From contig NZ_JADIKF010000040.1 in assembly GCF_016904945.1 (NCBI RefSeq), positions 682,001 through 746,000 on the forward strand: a DNA stretch of 64,000 nt, given 5' to 3'. Origin of the DNA: Dyella mobilis (GTDB taxonomy: Bacteria > Pseudomonadota > Gammaproteobacteria > Xanthomonadales > Rhodanobacteraceae). Below, piece by piece: positions 23,413-32,094 of the stretch. The translations under genes were made by a program, and so were the position numbers. The notes under the pieces are model-generated. The model was given only the letters and a program-made list of their open reading frames with translations. It did no database searches and had not been told where the DNA came from. Every line of letters begins with the position of its first letter. Positions within the stretch are counted from its first letter, which is position 1.

Positions 23413-24561
23413 TCAACGCTTCTCGATCGGCACGTAGGTGCGATCTTCCGGCCCGGTGTAGTTGGCGCTCGGGCGGATGATCTTGCCGTCCTCGCGCTGC
23501 TCGATGATGTGCGCGCTCCAGCCGGAGGTGCGGGCAATCACGAACAGCGGGGTGAACATGGCCGTAGGTACGCCCATCATGTGATAGGCGCTGGCCGAAT
23601 ACCAATCGAGATTGGGGAACATTTTCTTGAGATCCCACATCAGCTTCTCGATGCGCTCGGACACGTCGAACAAGATCGGATTGCCACCTTCCGCACAAAG
23701 CTTGCGCGAGATTTCCTTGATGATCTCGTTGCGCGGATCGGACACGGTATAAACCGGATGACCGAAGCCGATGATGATTTCCTTGCGTTCGACACGTGCA
23801 CGGATATCGGCTTCCGCATCGGAAGCGCTGCGATAACGCGCAATGATTTCCATGGCCACTTCGTTCGCACCGCCGTGCTTGGGGCCGCGCAGCGCACCGA
23901 TGGCACCGGTGATGGCCGAATACACGTCCGAGCCGGTACCGGCGATGACGCGCGCGGTAAAGGTCGAGGCGTTGAATTCGTGCTCGGCGTACAACACCAG
24001 CGACTTGTCCAGCGAGTGGGCATGCAGCTCGCTCGGCTTCTTGCCATGCAGCAGGTGCAGGAAGTGTGCGGCGATCGTCTCGTCGTCGGTCTCGGTCTCG
24101 ATGCGCTTGCCGTTGTGGCTAAAGTGATACCAGTACAACAGCATGGAGCCGAAGCTGGCCATGAGGCGGTCGGCGATATCGCGCGCACCGGTGACGTTGT
24201 GGTCGTCCTTCTCCGGCAATACGGTGCCCAGCACCGAGCAACCCGTGCGCATCACGTCCATCGGATGCGTGGCTGCCGGCAGCAGCTCCAGGGCGCTCTT
24301 CACCGGCGCAGGCAGGCCGCGCAGGCGCTTGAGCTTGGCCTTGTAGGCATTGAGCTCGGCCCAGTTCGGCAACACGCCGTGAACCAGCAGATAGGCCACT
24401 TCCTCGAAACAGCCCTTGGCTGCCAGATCGTGAATGTCATAGCCGCGGTAATGCAGGTCGTTGCCACTGCGGCCGACCGTGCACAGCGCGGTGTTGCCCG
24501 CCGCCACGCCGGACAGGGCGACGGATTTCTTCGGCTTGGGGGCGGTGGATTGCTCGCTCAT
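23413..24561 (-). CDS. prpC: 2-methylcitrate synthase
   Basis: A 382-residue citrate-synthase-family enzyme condensing propionyl-CoA with oxaloacetate. Catalytic residues are in EHEFNASTFTARV (His), GALRGPKHGGANE (His) and the FPNLDWYSA region (Asp). Its short form, MDVMRTG motif and adjacency to prpB identify it as methylcitrate rather than citrate synthase. ATG start at 24561, 78 bases after the prpB stop, so the two are co-transcribed. A strong terminator follows. Confidence 0.96.
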   Translation of the reverse strand: MSEQSTAPKPKKSVALSGVAAGNTALCTVGRSGNDLHYRGYDIHDLAAKGCFEEVAYLLVHGVLPNWAELNAYKAKLKRLRGLPAPVKSALELLPAATHPMDVMRTGCSVLGTVLPEKDDHNVTGARDIADRLMASFGSMLLYWYHFSHNGKRIETETDDETIAAHFLHLLHGKKPSELHAHSLDKSLVLYAEHEFNASTFTARVIAGTGSDVYSAITGAIGALRGPKHGGANEVAMEIIARYRSASDAEADIRARVERKEIIIGFGHPVYTVSDPRNEIIKEISRKLCAEGGNPILFDVSERIEKLMWDLKKMFPNLDWYSASAYHMMGVPTAMFTPLFVIARTSGWSAHIIEQREDGKIIRPSANYTGPEDRTYVPIEKR

Positions 24562-24639
24562 CGGATCATGCTCCTGGTGCGGTACTTGGTACTTGAATTC
24601 GAGGTCGCGCGAAGTCGCACGGCCGTAAACAATCCGGAC

Positions 24640-25524
24640 TTACTTCTTGTCGGCGAAGAGTTGATCCAGCTTGTCCTCGTAAGCGTGGTAGCCGAGGAAG
24701 TCATACAACTGTTCGCGGGTCTGCAAAGTGTCGATGATGTTCTTCTGGGTGCCTTCGCGGCGAACCGTTTCATAGAAATGGAGCGCGGCCTTGTTCATGG
24801 CGCGATACGCGCCGCAGCAATACAAGGCGATGTCGACGTTGGCGCTGCGCAGTTCGTCGGTGGTGAAGAACGGCGTGGAACCGAATTCGGTGAGATTGGC
24901 CAGAATCGGCACCTTCACCGCCGCCCTGAAGCGGCGATAGTCATCGAGCGTCTTCATCGCTTCGGGAAAGATCATGTCGGCACCGGCTTCCACGTAAGCG
25001 CAGGCGCGATCGATCGCGGCGTCGATACCTTCCACGGCCGCCGCATCGGTGCGCGCCATGATCACGAAGCCGGCGTCGGTACGCGCATCCACCGCGGCCT
25101 TCACGCGATCGACCATTTCATCCTTCGGCACCACTTCCTTGCCGGGGCGGTGTCCGCAGCGCTTCTGCCCCACTTGGTCTTCGATGTGTACGGCAGCAAC
25201 GCCGACGTTGATGAACGAGCGAATGGTGCGGGCAATGTTGAACGCACCGCCCCAGCCAGTATCGATGTCGACCAGCAGCGGCAGTTGCGTAGCGTCGACG
25301 ATGCGTCGTGCGTCGGTGAGCACGTCTTCCATCGTGCTGATGCCCAGATCCGGCATGCCCAAGGAATTTGCCGCCACGCCGCCGCCGGACAGGTACAGCG
25401 CTTTGTAGCCGACGCGCTTGGCCATCAAGCCGGCGTAGGCAGTGATCGCGCCGATGACCTGGAGCGGCGTTTCATCGGCGAGCGCAGCCCGGAAACGGCT
25501 ACCTGCAGAGGGGGACTGGGTCAC
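24640..25524 (-). CDS. prpB: 2-methylisocitrate lyase
   Basis: A 294-residue member of the isocitrate-lyase/PEP-mutase family that splits methylisocitrate to pyruvate and succinate. The loop KKRCGHRPGKE type motif is present as QKRCGHRPGKEVV with the catalytic Cys, together with DIDTGWGGAFNIARTI and MARTDA. It begins with GTG at 25524, overlapping the stop of the DUF2332 gene (GTGA), so its translation is coupled to that gene. Second gene of a DUF2332-prpB-prpC operon. Confidence 0.95.
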   Translation of the reverse strand: MTQSPSAGSRFRAALADETPLQVIGAITAYAGLMAKRVGYKALYLSGGGVAANSLGMPDLGISTMEDVLTDARRIVDATQLPLLVDIDTGWGGAFNIARTIRSFINVGVAAVHIEDQVGQKRCGHRPGKEVVPKDEMVDRVKAAVDARTDAGFVIMARTDAAAVEGIDAAIDRACAYVEAGADMIFPEAMKTLDDYRRFRAAVKVPILANLTEFGSTPFFTTDELRSANVDIALYCCGAYRAMNKAALHFYETVRREGTQKNIIDTLQTREQLYDFLGYHAYEDKLDQLFADKK

Positions 25525-26714
25525 GGGGATTCTCCGAAATGATCAATTGTAAGGGATGTGGCGGGAGCGCCATGTCGCGGCGCAGTACGCAGCAGTTCGT
25601 CTACGGCGGCCCCGTGCCAGAAAATCTCGTTGCCGTGCGCCTGCGCATCGGCCAGATGAATATCTTGCGGACCAGGCCACACGCTGAGCAACAGGCGCGG
25701 ATGGTTGCGGAAATCACCGATCTCGAAACGCAGCCAGGCCAGCGGAGCGGCGGCGGTTGCCACCCGCCCTGCAGTGCAGATGGCCCTCGCGATCCGCTCC
25801 TGCGCGTCGGCGTTCAGATAGGTCCAGAAGATCGTGTGATAGACGACGGTCGCCACGCCTTCCGGCAATGATTCATGCAATTGGCGCTCGATCCACGCTG
25901 CCGCATCGACCTGCTCCACGAGCGGCGGCTGCCGGCAGGCCGCACTCAGCGCCGCGTCCAACTGCTGCAGGCGAAGGGATTGATCCGCCCAGACATAGGA
26001 GCGCAGGCGTTGGCGTTGCGCGGCATCTGAAATATCCACGGGAAATTGATCGCAGGCCGCGCTCGTAGCGACGACCGGCCATGCCGGGGGCGGCAAGTCT
26101 CCATGCCAGGCAGGGGTGAGTTCGAGCGGGCTGGAAACCTCGCCGATCACCGAATCGCCAAACCGGTAGCGATAGCCGTTCCAGCGCAGATTCAAGCCGG
26201 CACTGGCGCCAAGTTCCAACGTCCGCAGTGGCAGCTGCGTATGCGCCGCGATCGTCATGAATCCCCCGACCAACACGGCCGCGCGGCCAACTTCGTTGGT
26301 CTGTGGGGGCGAAGCGAGATAGTCGGCCAACACCTGCGGGTAAGCCTTCAACGCAGCCACCGCGACCCGGCTAAGTGCCGTTTCATCGAGACCTTCGCCG
26401 CCACCTGGATAATGACGCGTCAGCTCTGGCGCGCAGCCTTCCAGCACCAGCGCATGCAAGGCGCCGGCAACACGCAGGGGCAACGCATCGAGCATCGGCT
26501 CACCGTGCCAGGATGCCACTGCCTGCAATGCCGGCTCGCCTTCGCGCATGACCTGGGTCAGGCCACGCAACAACCGCGCGGTGAACGGCGAACCGTGTTC
26601 GTCGCAATACCTTGCCTGTCTTGCAAAGGCATCGCATACCGCTTCAAAAGTGGCCACGGGGATAGCCTGGGAACCAGGGGACGCCACTGTGTCACGCAGA
26701 AATATATTGATCAA
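25521..26714 (-). CDS. DUF2332 family protein, coupled to prpB
   Basis: A protein of up to 397 residues resembling DUF2332, a family of unknown function. It has LRTLELGASAGLNLRWNGYRY, similar to the SAM-binding glycine motif of methyltransferases, and TVVYHTIFWTYLNADAQERI near 290-310. Both suggest a methyltransferase-like fold. The frame opens with TTG at 26714 inside a palindromic operator candidate; a later GTG at 26687 may be the real start. Its stop overlaps the prpB start, so it belongs to the methylcitrate operon, but I cannot assign a reaction. Confidence 0.75.
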   Translation of the reverse strand: MINIFLRDTVASPGSQAIPVATFEAVCDAFARQARYCDEHGSPFTARLLRGLTQVMREGEPALQAVASWHGEPMLDALPLRVAGALHALVLEGCAPELTRHYPGGGEGLDETALSRVAVAALKAYPQVLADYLASPPQTNEVGRAAVLVGGFMTIAAHTQLPLRTLELGASAGLNLRWNGYRYRFGDSVIGEVSSPLELTPAWHGDLPPPAWPVVATSAACDQFPVDISDAAQRQRLRSYVWADQSLRLQQLDAALSAACRQPPLVEQVDAAAWIERQLHESLPEGVATVVYHTIFWTYLNADAQERIARAICTAGRVATAAAPLAWLRFEIGDFRNHPRLLLSVWPGPQDIHLADAQAHGNEIFWHGAAVDELLRTAPRHGAPATSLTIDHFGESP

Positions 26715-26739
26715 TCTTGATTAACAGGATCAATATATT
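26701..26739. promoter_or_regulatory. Palindromic operator candidate between divergent prp genes
   Basis: AATATATTGATC (26701-26712) and its exact reverse complement GATCAATATATT (26728-26739) flank a 15-base AT-rich spacer. It sits between the divergent DUF2332-prpBC operon and the HTH-citrate-synthase gene and overlaps the TTG start of the former. It is AT-rich in a GC-rich genome. Likely bound by a dimeric regulator, possibly the fusion protein itself. Confidence 0.6.
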
Positions 26740-26743
26740 CCGC

Positions 26744-27961
26744 ATGCGCGCCGATTATCTCCCCGCCGACGTAGCCGCATCACGGCTCGGCGTGAGCCTT
26801 GCCACGCTCTACGCCTACGTCAGCCGCGGCCGCATCGACTCACGCCCGGGCGCCGACGGGCGCAGCCGCGAATACAGCGCCGAGGACATCGAACAACTGA
26901 TCGCCCGCCGGCAGGCCGGGCGCGGCGCCGCGCAAGCCGCCGCGCACAGCCTCGCCTGGGGTCTGCCCGTACTGGAAACGAGAATCTCGCTGATCCGCCC
27001 GCACGGCCACTATTACCGCGGGCAGTCGGCCATCGATCTGGCTGAATCAGGCGCTACGCTGGAAGATACTGCACGCATCCTCTGGGACTGCGGTCATCAC
27101 GACCCGTTTGCGGCGACGCTTGAGCAACGGTGGCCGACGACGATTTCATCGCTGCTTCGCCATCGCAACCTGCCTCCTCTGGCACGCACAGCCGCAGCGC
27201 TGCCTTTATTGGCGCTCACGGCCGCACAGCCGCACAGCAGCGACCCATGGCGTCGTCGCGATCATGCTGCGCACTTGCTGCGCGAAACGGTCGCGCTGCT
27301 TTGCGGAACGCGCCCCAGCTCACTGCCGATCCATCGACAAATGGCGGCAAGCTGGGGGATTAAAGAGCAAGGGCTGTGCGATCTCGTGCGCTGCGCTCTG
27401 GTGCTCTGCGCCGATCACGAGCTCAATGCGTCGGCATTCGCCACGCGTGTCGCGGCATCCACCGGTGCCGGCTTGCACGCGGCCGCTTGCGCAGGCTTGG
27501 CCACGCTCTCCGGCCCTCATCATGGGGGCGCCACGGCGCGTGCTTACGCATTTATCCAGGACATGCTGCCTGAAAAGCAGGTCGCCGATCGCATACGCGA
27601 GCGATTGCAACGCGGCGATGCCGTGCCCGGTCTGGGGCATCCGCTGTACGCCGAGGGTGATCCGCGCGCAACGGTGTTGTTGAATTCGTTGCGTGCAAGG
27701 CGTTCGCATCCGACCAGGCTTGCCCGTGTTTTGCAACTACTCGAAATCACGCAGAGCTTGTGCGGTCGCCGCCCCAATCTGGATTTCGCGCTCGCCGCGA
27801 TTGCATCAGCCTATGAACTGAGTGCCGATGCCGCCATGGCGATCTTCGCAGCCGGTCGCATGGCGGGCTGGCTGGCGCACGCGCTGGAGCAGCAGGAAAA
27901 CGCGAGTTTGATACGGCCGCGAGCGAGCTATGTAGGTCGCATGCCGTCAAGGGAAGAGTGA
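26744..27961 (+). CDS. HTH domain-citrate synthase fusion protein
   Basis: A 405-residue fusion. Residues 1-60 form a MerR/excisionase-like helix-turn-helix (YLPADVAASRLGVSLATLYAY, in part) with a recognition segment SRGRIDSRPGADGRSREY. Residues 80-400 are a citrate-synthase domain that keeps the catalytic set: ADHELNASAFATRV, SGPHHGGATARAY, GLGHPLYAEGDPRA and PNLDFALA. It is divergent from prpBC across a palindrome. It may be a citrate-synthase-type enzyme with a DNA-binding domain that regulates prp genes in response to acyl-CoA; regulation is inferred from context. The ATG at 26744 was chosen because the earlier in-frame start lies within the palindrome. Confidence 0.85.
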   Translation: MRADYLPADVAASRLGVSLATLYAYVSRGRIDSRPGADGRSREYSAEDIEQLIARRQAGRGAAQAAAHSLAWGLPVLETRISLIRPHGHYYRGQSAIDLAESGATLEDTARILWDCGHHDPFAATLEQRWPTTISSLLRHRNLPPLARTAAALPLLALTAAQPHSSDPWRRRDHAAHLLRETVALLCGTRPSSLPIHRQMAASWGIKEQGLCDLVRCALVLCADHELNASAFATRVAASTGAGLHAAACAGLATLSGPHHGGATARAYAFIQDMLPEKQVADRIRERLQRGDAVPGLGHPLYAEGDPRATVLLNSLRARRSHPTRLARVLQLLEITQSLCGRRPNLDFALAAIASAYELSADAAMAIFAAGRMAGWLAHALEQQENASLIRPRASYVGRMPSREE

Positions 27962-27980
27962 AAAAACTTCGGCAGGGGTT

Positions 27981-28199
27981 CTCATCGTGGCCCTCTCTCC
28001 GCCAGATACGCAAAAAGCGTTAGCGGCGTTGGGCGCTGCAAAGCGCGTGACGGGGGATTGTTTCGCCCGTCCATGGGCTAAAGCCCTCCGCGCTTGCGCG
28101 GAGGGGCCAGCCTGCGGCTGTCCTAGTTGTTCCTGACAAATTTGTCGAACCGCAATGGCTCTCATCGGGCCTCTCTCTCCGCCAGATACGCAAAAAGCG
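27981..28199. repeat. Direct repeats of tRNA-Ser 3' end
   Basis: Two near-identical 39-base copies (27981-28019 and 28161-28199) lie exactly 180 bases apart. Each contains CTCTCTCCGCCAGATACGC, the last bases of the adjacent tRNA-Ser plus flank, then AAAAAGCG. The 28020-28160 spacer has a hairpin (CTCCGCGC-TTG-CGCGGAG at 28086-28104) and no gene. Confidence 0.75.
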
Positions 28200-28238
28200 C
28201 CTCAAGGGCGCTTTTTGCGTATCTGGCGGAGAGAGAGG
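28170..28238. repeat. 32-bp perfect palindrome overlapping tRNA-Ser end
   Basis: Arms 28170-28201 and 28207-28238 are exact reverse complements around a 5-base loop TCAAG. The right arm includes the last 15 bases of tRNA-Ser. On the minus strand the inner part (AAAAAGCGCC-CTTGA-GGCGCTTTTT) is a good intrinsic terminator for the tRNA. Confidence 0.8.
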
Positions 28239-28316
28239 GATTCGAACCCTCGATAAGGCTTTTGACCCTATACTCCCTTAGCAGGGGAGCCCCTTCGGCC
28301 TCTCGGGCATCTCTCC
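28224..28316 (-). tRNA. tRNA-Ser (GCT anticodon)
   Basis: A 93-base class II tRNA beginning GGAGAGATGCCCGAGAGGCC and ending CTCTCTCCGCCA, with CCA encoded. The anticodon loop CTGCTAA gives GCT, reading AGC and AGU codons. It has a long variable arm and the T-loop GGTTCGAATCC. Position after csrA on the same strand is conserved in gammaproteobacteria. Confidence 0.96.
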
Positions 28317-28384
28317 GTGTTTTGTTCCGCGTCGCCGCGGAGCCGGCAAGGATACCGGCCCGAGCATTCAAGGTAAAGAGGCAA

Positions 28385-28591
28385 TCAGTGACCGCCTGAT
28401 TCGCCCGACGTGCCACCGTCGCTTTCGTTCTCGCCCTTGATACGCTGGTAAATTTCTTCGCGATGGACGGCCACGTTCTTGGGCGCATTGATACCAATGC
28501 GAACCTGGTTGCCTTTTACGCCGAGAACGGTAACGGTCACCTCGTCGCCGATCATCAGGGTTTCGCCGACCCTGCGGGTCAGAATCAACAT
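28385..28591 (-). CDS. csrA: Carbon storage regulator CsrA
   Basis: A 68-residue RNA-binding regulator that blocks or stabilises target mRNAs through GGA motifs. The conserved core MLILTRRVGETLMIGDEVTV, the VRIGINAPKNVAVHREEIY segment and Arg44 are intact. The C-terminal tail is Gly/Ser-rich (SDGGTSGESGGH). It lies between alaS and tRNA-Ser on the same strand, with 267 bases upstream that probably include its own promoters. Confidence 0.97.
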   Translation of the reverse strand: MLILTRRVGETLMIGDEVTVTVLGVKGNQVRIGINAPKNVAVHREEIYQRIKGENESDGGTSGESGGH

Positions 28592-28858
28592 AGCTGCTAC
28601 TCCATTTAATGCTTGTGGTCACAGGCCATCTGCATGGTGTTGCCTCACCCCTGAGCACAGCATCACGCAGTTCTGACGTCTCGTCCGTCAAAGGCCTTAC
28701 CGCCTTCCCCGGCTCCAAAACCAAGTTGCCTCGAAAGACAGCTTGCCTTCACGGCACTATACGCAACCCGCAGCACCGTTATCTAACCGATACTAACTGA
28801 GCGTCCGCGCCAGGTGCAATCTACACACAATCTTTACAGTCGGTCCATACGCAGCGCA

Positions 28859-31495
28859 TCAACCGGAAAGTTGCTGTCCGACCCAATCTACTGTACCGGT
28901 CAGGATGTCAGGCAATTGTGGTTTGTCGAGCCCGCCGCCTTGCGCCATGTCTGGCCTGCCACCGCCTTTTCCTTCGATCTGCCCGGCAACGTGGGCGACG
29001 ATATCCCCTGCCTTGACGCGTCCCGCCGCTTTACCGTGCACGCCTGCAACCAACGATACGCGCCCATCGGCCGCGCCCGCCAGTACGACTACGCAATCGG
29101 CAAGTTGTTGCTTGAGCTGGTCCACGCCATCGCGCAATGCCTTGGCGTCCAGGCCTTCCAGGCGTGCCGCAATCACCTTGATGCCGGCGATATCCTTCGC
29201 CTCACTGGCAAGGTTGCCGGTCAGCGAACCCGCAGCCTTGGCGCGCAACGATTCCAGCTCCCGTTCCAGCTTTTTCTGGCGATCCAACAGCTGGCGCAGT
29301 TTCTCGGTAACGTCGTCGCCGCTGGTGGAAAGCATTTGCGACAACTCACCTAGACGACGTTCTTCTTCACTTACGTAGGCCAGCGCACCGGCGCCGGTAA
29401 CCGCTTCGATACGGCGCACGCCGGAAGCCACGCCTGCCTCGTTGACGATCTTGAACAAGCCGATGTCACCGGTGCGACTCACGTGGGTGCCGCCGCAAAG
29501 CTCAGTGGAAAAGTCGCCCATTTTCAGCACGCGCACTTCATCGCCGTACTTCTCACCGAACAACGCCATCGCACCGAAGGCGATGGCGTCGTCGTAAGCC
29601 ATGTGGCGCACTTCGGCCTGCGCATTGCGGCGTACTTCGGCGTTGACCAGCGTCTCGATCCGAGCCAGTTCTTCCCGGCTGACGGGCTTGAAATGAGCGA
29701 AGTCGAAACGCAGGCGATCCGGTGCAACCAGCGATCCCTTCTGCGTGACGTGCTCGCCGAGCACTTCGCGCAATGCCGCGTGCAGAAGATGCGTCGCGGA
29801 GTGATTGAGCACGATCGCCTGCCTGCGCGCAGTGTCGACGGACGCATCGACCAGATCACCCGTACGCAGCGGTTGCGTGCCCTGCCAGCGGCCGGCGTGA
29901 CCGAAGAAAACACCGCCCATCTTCAACGTATCGGCCACCGCGAATGTCCCGGCGGCGTTGGACAGGCTGCCGGTGTCGCCAACCTGTCCGCCCGATTCGG
30001 CGTAGAACGGTGTGCGGTCCAGGATTACCAGCGCTTCTTCGCCGGGAGCAATCTGATCGATCTGCTTGCCGGCGCGCACGATGCCGAGCACCTTGCTCGC
30101 CTGGCTCGACACAACCTCATAACCAAGGAAAGCCGTCGGCTTGAGCTGGCTGGCGAGCTCCGCGGGCATCTGGCCCTTGGCCTCGAATTTGCCGCCTTCG
30201 CGGCTGCGATCCTGCTGTTCCTTCATGGACTGCTCGAAGCCATCCATATCGACGGTCAGACCGCGTTCGCGCGCGATATCCGCAGTCAGGTCGACCGGGA
30301 ACCCGTAGGTGTCGTACAGACGGAACGCATCCCCACCGGGAATCACACCGCTGGATTTGGCTGCCACGGCATCGAACAGGCGCATGCCGTTTTCCAGCGT
30401 TTCGCCAAAGCGGCGTTCTTCCGTGCGCAGTGCTTCTTCGACGAACGATTGCTTCGCGGCCAGTTCCGGATAGGCGCTGCCCATTTCTTCTACCAACGGC
30501 TGCACCATCTTCCAGAAGAAATCGCCGCGTACACCAAGCATCCAGCCATGGCGCAAGGCGCGGCGAATGATTCGCCGCAGCACATAGCCGCGCCCTTCGT
30601 TCGAGGGCAGCACGCCGTCGACGATCAGGAAAGAGCAGGCGCGGATGTGATCGGCGATCACGCGCAGGGATTTGTTGGCCAGATCCTGGGTGTGCGTCAA
30701 CTCGGCAGCGACCTTGATCAGGTGCTGGAACAGGTCGATTTCGTAGTTGGAATGAACGTGCTGCAGCACCGCCGCAAGCCGCTCCAGGCCCATGCCGGTG
30801 TCCACGCACGGCGCCGGAAGCGGCGACAACGTGCCGTCGGGCGCGCGATCGAACTGCATGAACACCAGGTTCCAGATTTCGATGTAGCGATCGCCATCTT
30901 CGTCGGGCGACCCGGGCGGTCCGCCGGCAATCTCCGGGCCGTGATCGTAGAAAATTTCGGTGCATGGCCCGCACGGACCGGTATCGGCCATCTGCCAGAA
31001 ATTGTCCGACGCATAGGGCGCGCCCTTGTTGTCACCGATGCGCACGATGCGTTCGGCCGGGACACCCATTTCATCTTTCCAGATGCCGTAGGCCTCGTCG
31101 TCGTTGTGATAAACGGTGACCCACAGCCTTTCAGGCGGTAATTTGAAAACGTTGGTCAGCAAATCCCAGGCATAGCCGATGGTGTCGCGCTTGAAATAAT
31201 CGCCAAACGACCAGTTGCCCAGCATCTCGAAAAAGGTGTGGTGACGAGCGGTATAGCCCACCGAATCCAGATCGTTGTGCTTGCCCCCGGCGCGCAAGCA
31301 GCGTTGTACGTCGGCTGCGCGTACATAGGGCAGCTTCTCGCTGCCGAGAAACACGTTCTTGAACTGCACCATGCCCGAGTTGGTGAACAACAAGGTGGGA
31401 TCGTTGGCCGGCACCAGCGAACTGGACGGCACGATGGTGTGATCCTTGGTGCGGAAGTAATCGAGAAAGGCAGAGCGTATGTCGGCAGTTTTCAT
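28859..31495 (-). CDS. alaS: Alanyl-tRNA synthetase
   Basis: An 878-residue class II synthetase. The N-terminal catalytic core starts MKTADIRSAFLDYFRTKDHT and has motif GKHNDLDSVGYTARHHTFFE. The editing domain has the zinc ligands HSATHLLH and CGGTHVSRTGDIG. The C-terminal dimerisation domain ends in the Gly-rich GGGRPDMAQGGG, which is characteristic. Standard length. It follows recX by 84 bases on the same strand. Confidence 0.98.
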   Translation of the reverse strand: MKTADIRSAFLDYFRTKDHTIVPSSSLVPANDPTLLFTNSGMVQFKNVFLGSEKLPYVRAADVQRCLRAGGKHNDLDSVGYTARHHTFFEMLGNWSFGDYFKRDTIGYAWDLLTNVFKLPPERLWVTVYHNDDEAYGIWKDEMGVPAERIVRIGDNKGAPYASDNFWQMADTGPCGPCTEIFYDHGPEIAGGPPGSPDEDGDRYIEIWNLVFMQFDRAPDGTLSPLPAPCVDTGMGLERLAAVLQHVHSNYEIDLFQHLIKVAAELTHTQDLANKSLRVIADHIRACSFLIVDGVLPSNEGRGYVLRRIIRRALRHGWMLGVRGDFFWKMVQPLVEEMGSAYPELAAKQSFVEEALRTEERRFGETLENGMRLFDAVAAKSSGVIPGGDAFRLYDTYGFPVDLTADIARERGLTVDMDGFEQSMKEQQDRSREGGKFEAKGQMPAELASQLKPTAFLGYEVVSSQASKVLGIVRAGKQIDQIAPGEEALVILDRTPFYAESGGQVGDTGSLSNAAGTFAVADTLKMGGVFFGHAGRWQGTQPLRTGDLVDASVDTARRQAIVLNHSATHLLHAALREVLGEHVTQKGSLVAPDRLRFDFAHFKPVSREELARIETLVNAEVRRNAQAEVRHMAYDDAIAFGAMALFGEKYGDEVRVLKMGDFSTELCGGTHVSRTGDIGLFKIVNEAGVASGVRRIEAVTGAGALAYVSEEERRLGELSQMLSTSGDDVTEKLRQLLDRQKKLERELESLRAKAAGSLTGNLASEAKDIAGIKVIAARLEGLDAKALRDGVDQLKQQLADCVVVLAGAADGRVSLVAGVHGKAAGRVKAGDIVAHVAGQIEGKGGGRPDMAQGGGLDKPQLPDILTGTVDWVGQQLSG

Positions 31496-31579
31496 GGGAC
31501 CGGGGGAGGCAAAAGAGAGAAATTCGCCGCACGCGTGGACGACTGGACCGGCCCATCCATCCTTCCTGGAAACGGGACC

Positions 31580-32080
31580 TCAAGGGGCGTCGTCGGCTGC
31601 GTCGTCCACGTCGGCGTGGGTAACATCCCGTACTGTGGCGGCGGGAAAGCCCCGGCGCAAGAGGAATTGCGCGCGGCGGGCGCGTTCGGACGGATCTGAT
31701 GTGCCGGCGGAACCGTACCGACGGCGCAGCTGGGCCGAAGCAATGCCGGTCCAGTCGAGGCCGGCCTCATTCAGTAGGTTGCGGATGCGCGCGTCCGGCA
31801 AGCCGTGGCTTTTTAGCTCGGCTCGCACGCGCATGGGACCGTAGCCCTGGGCCGAGCGGCTGCGGATCAGCAGTTCGGCAAATCGATCATCATCCTGATA
31901 ATGCTGCTGGCCAAGCCGATCGAGGGCTTCATTGGCTTCATCCCCGGCATAGCCGCCACGATCCAGTTTTTGGCGCAGTTCACGCCGGGAGTGCTCCCGG
32001 CGCGCGAGCATGCCCAGCGCCTTGTTGTAGGCACTGGGCCGATTTTTTTGTGAATCGCCGTCCGCAGATTTACGCTTCAT
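31580..32080 (-). CDS. recX: RecA regulator RecX
   Basis: A 166-residue helical-repeat protein that modulates RecA filaments. Family-typical segments are AYNKALGMLARREHSRRELR, the RFAELLIRSRSAQGYGPMRV stretch and LKSHGLPD. Usually recX directly follows recA, but here a 630-base dehydrogenase gene lies between. ATG at 32080. Confidence 0.92.
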   Translation of the reverse strand: MKRKSADGDSQKNRPSAYNKALGMLARREHSRRELRQKLDRGGYAGDEANEALDRLGQQHYQDDDRFAELLIRSRSAQGYGPMRVRAELKSHGLPDARIRNLLNEAGLDWTGIASAQLRRRYGSAGTSDPSERARRAQFLLRRGFPAATVRDVTHADVDDAADDAP

Positions 32081-32094
32081 GGCCTGCCGGGCGC

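Noticed and set aside
23239..25542. 767-residue plus-strand frame over prpC and prpB
   Set aside because: Long only because of codon bias opposite two well-supported enzymes; no family similarity.
27981..28199. Spaced 39-base repeats as a CRISPR array
   Set aside because: Only two copies, 180 bases apart, derived from tRNA-Ser and its terminator; no cas genes.
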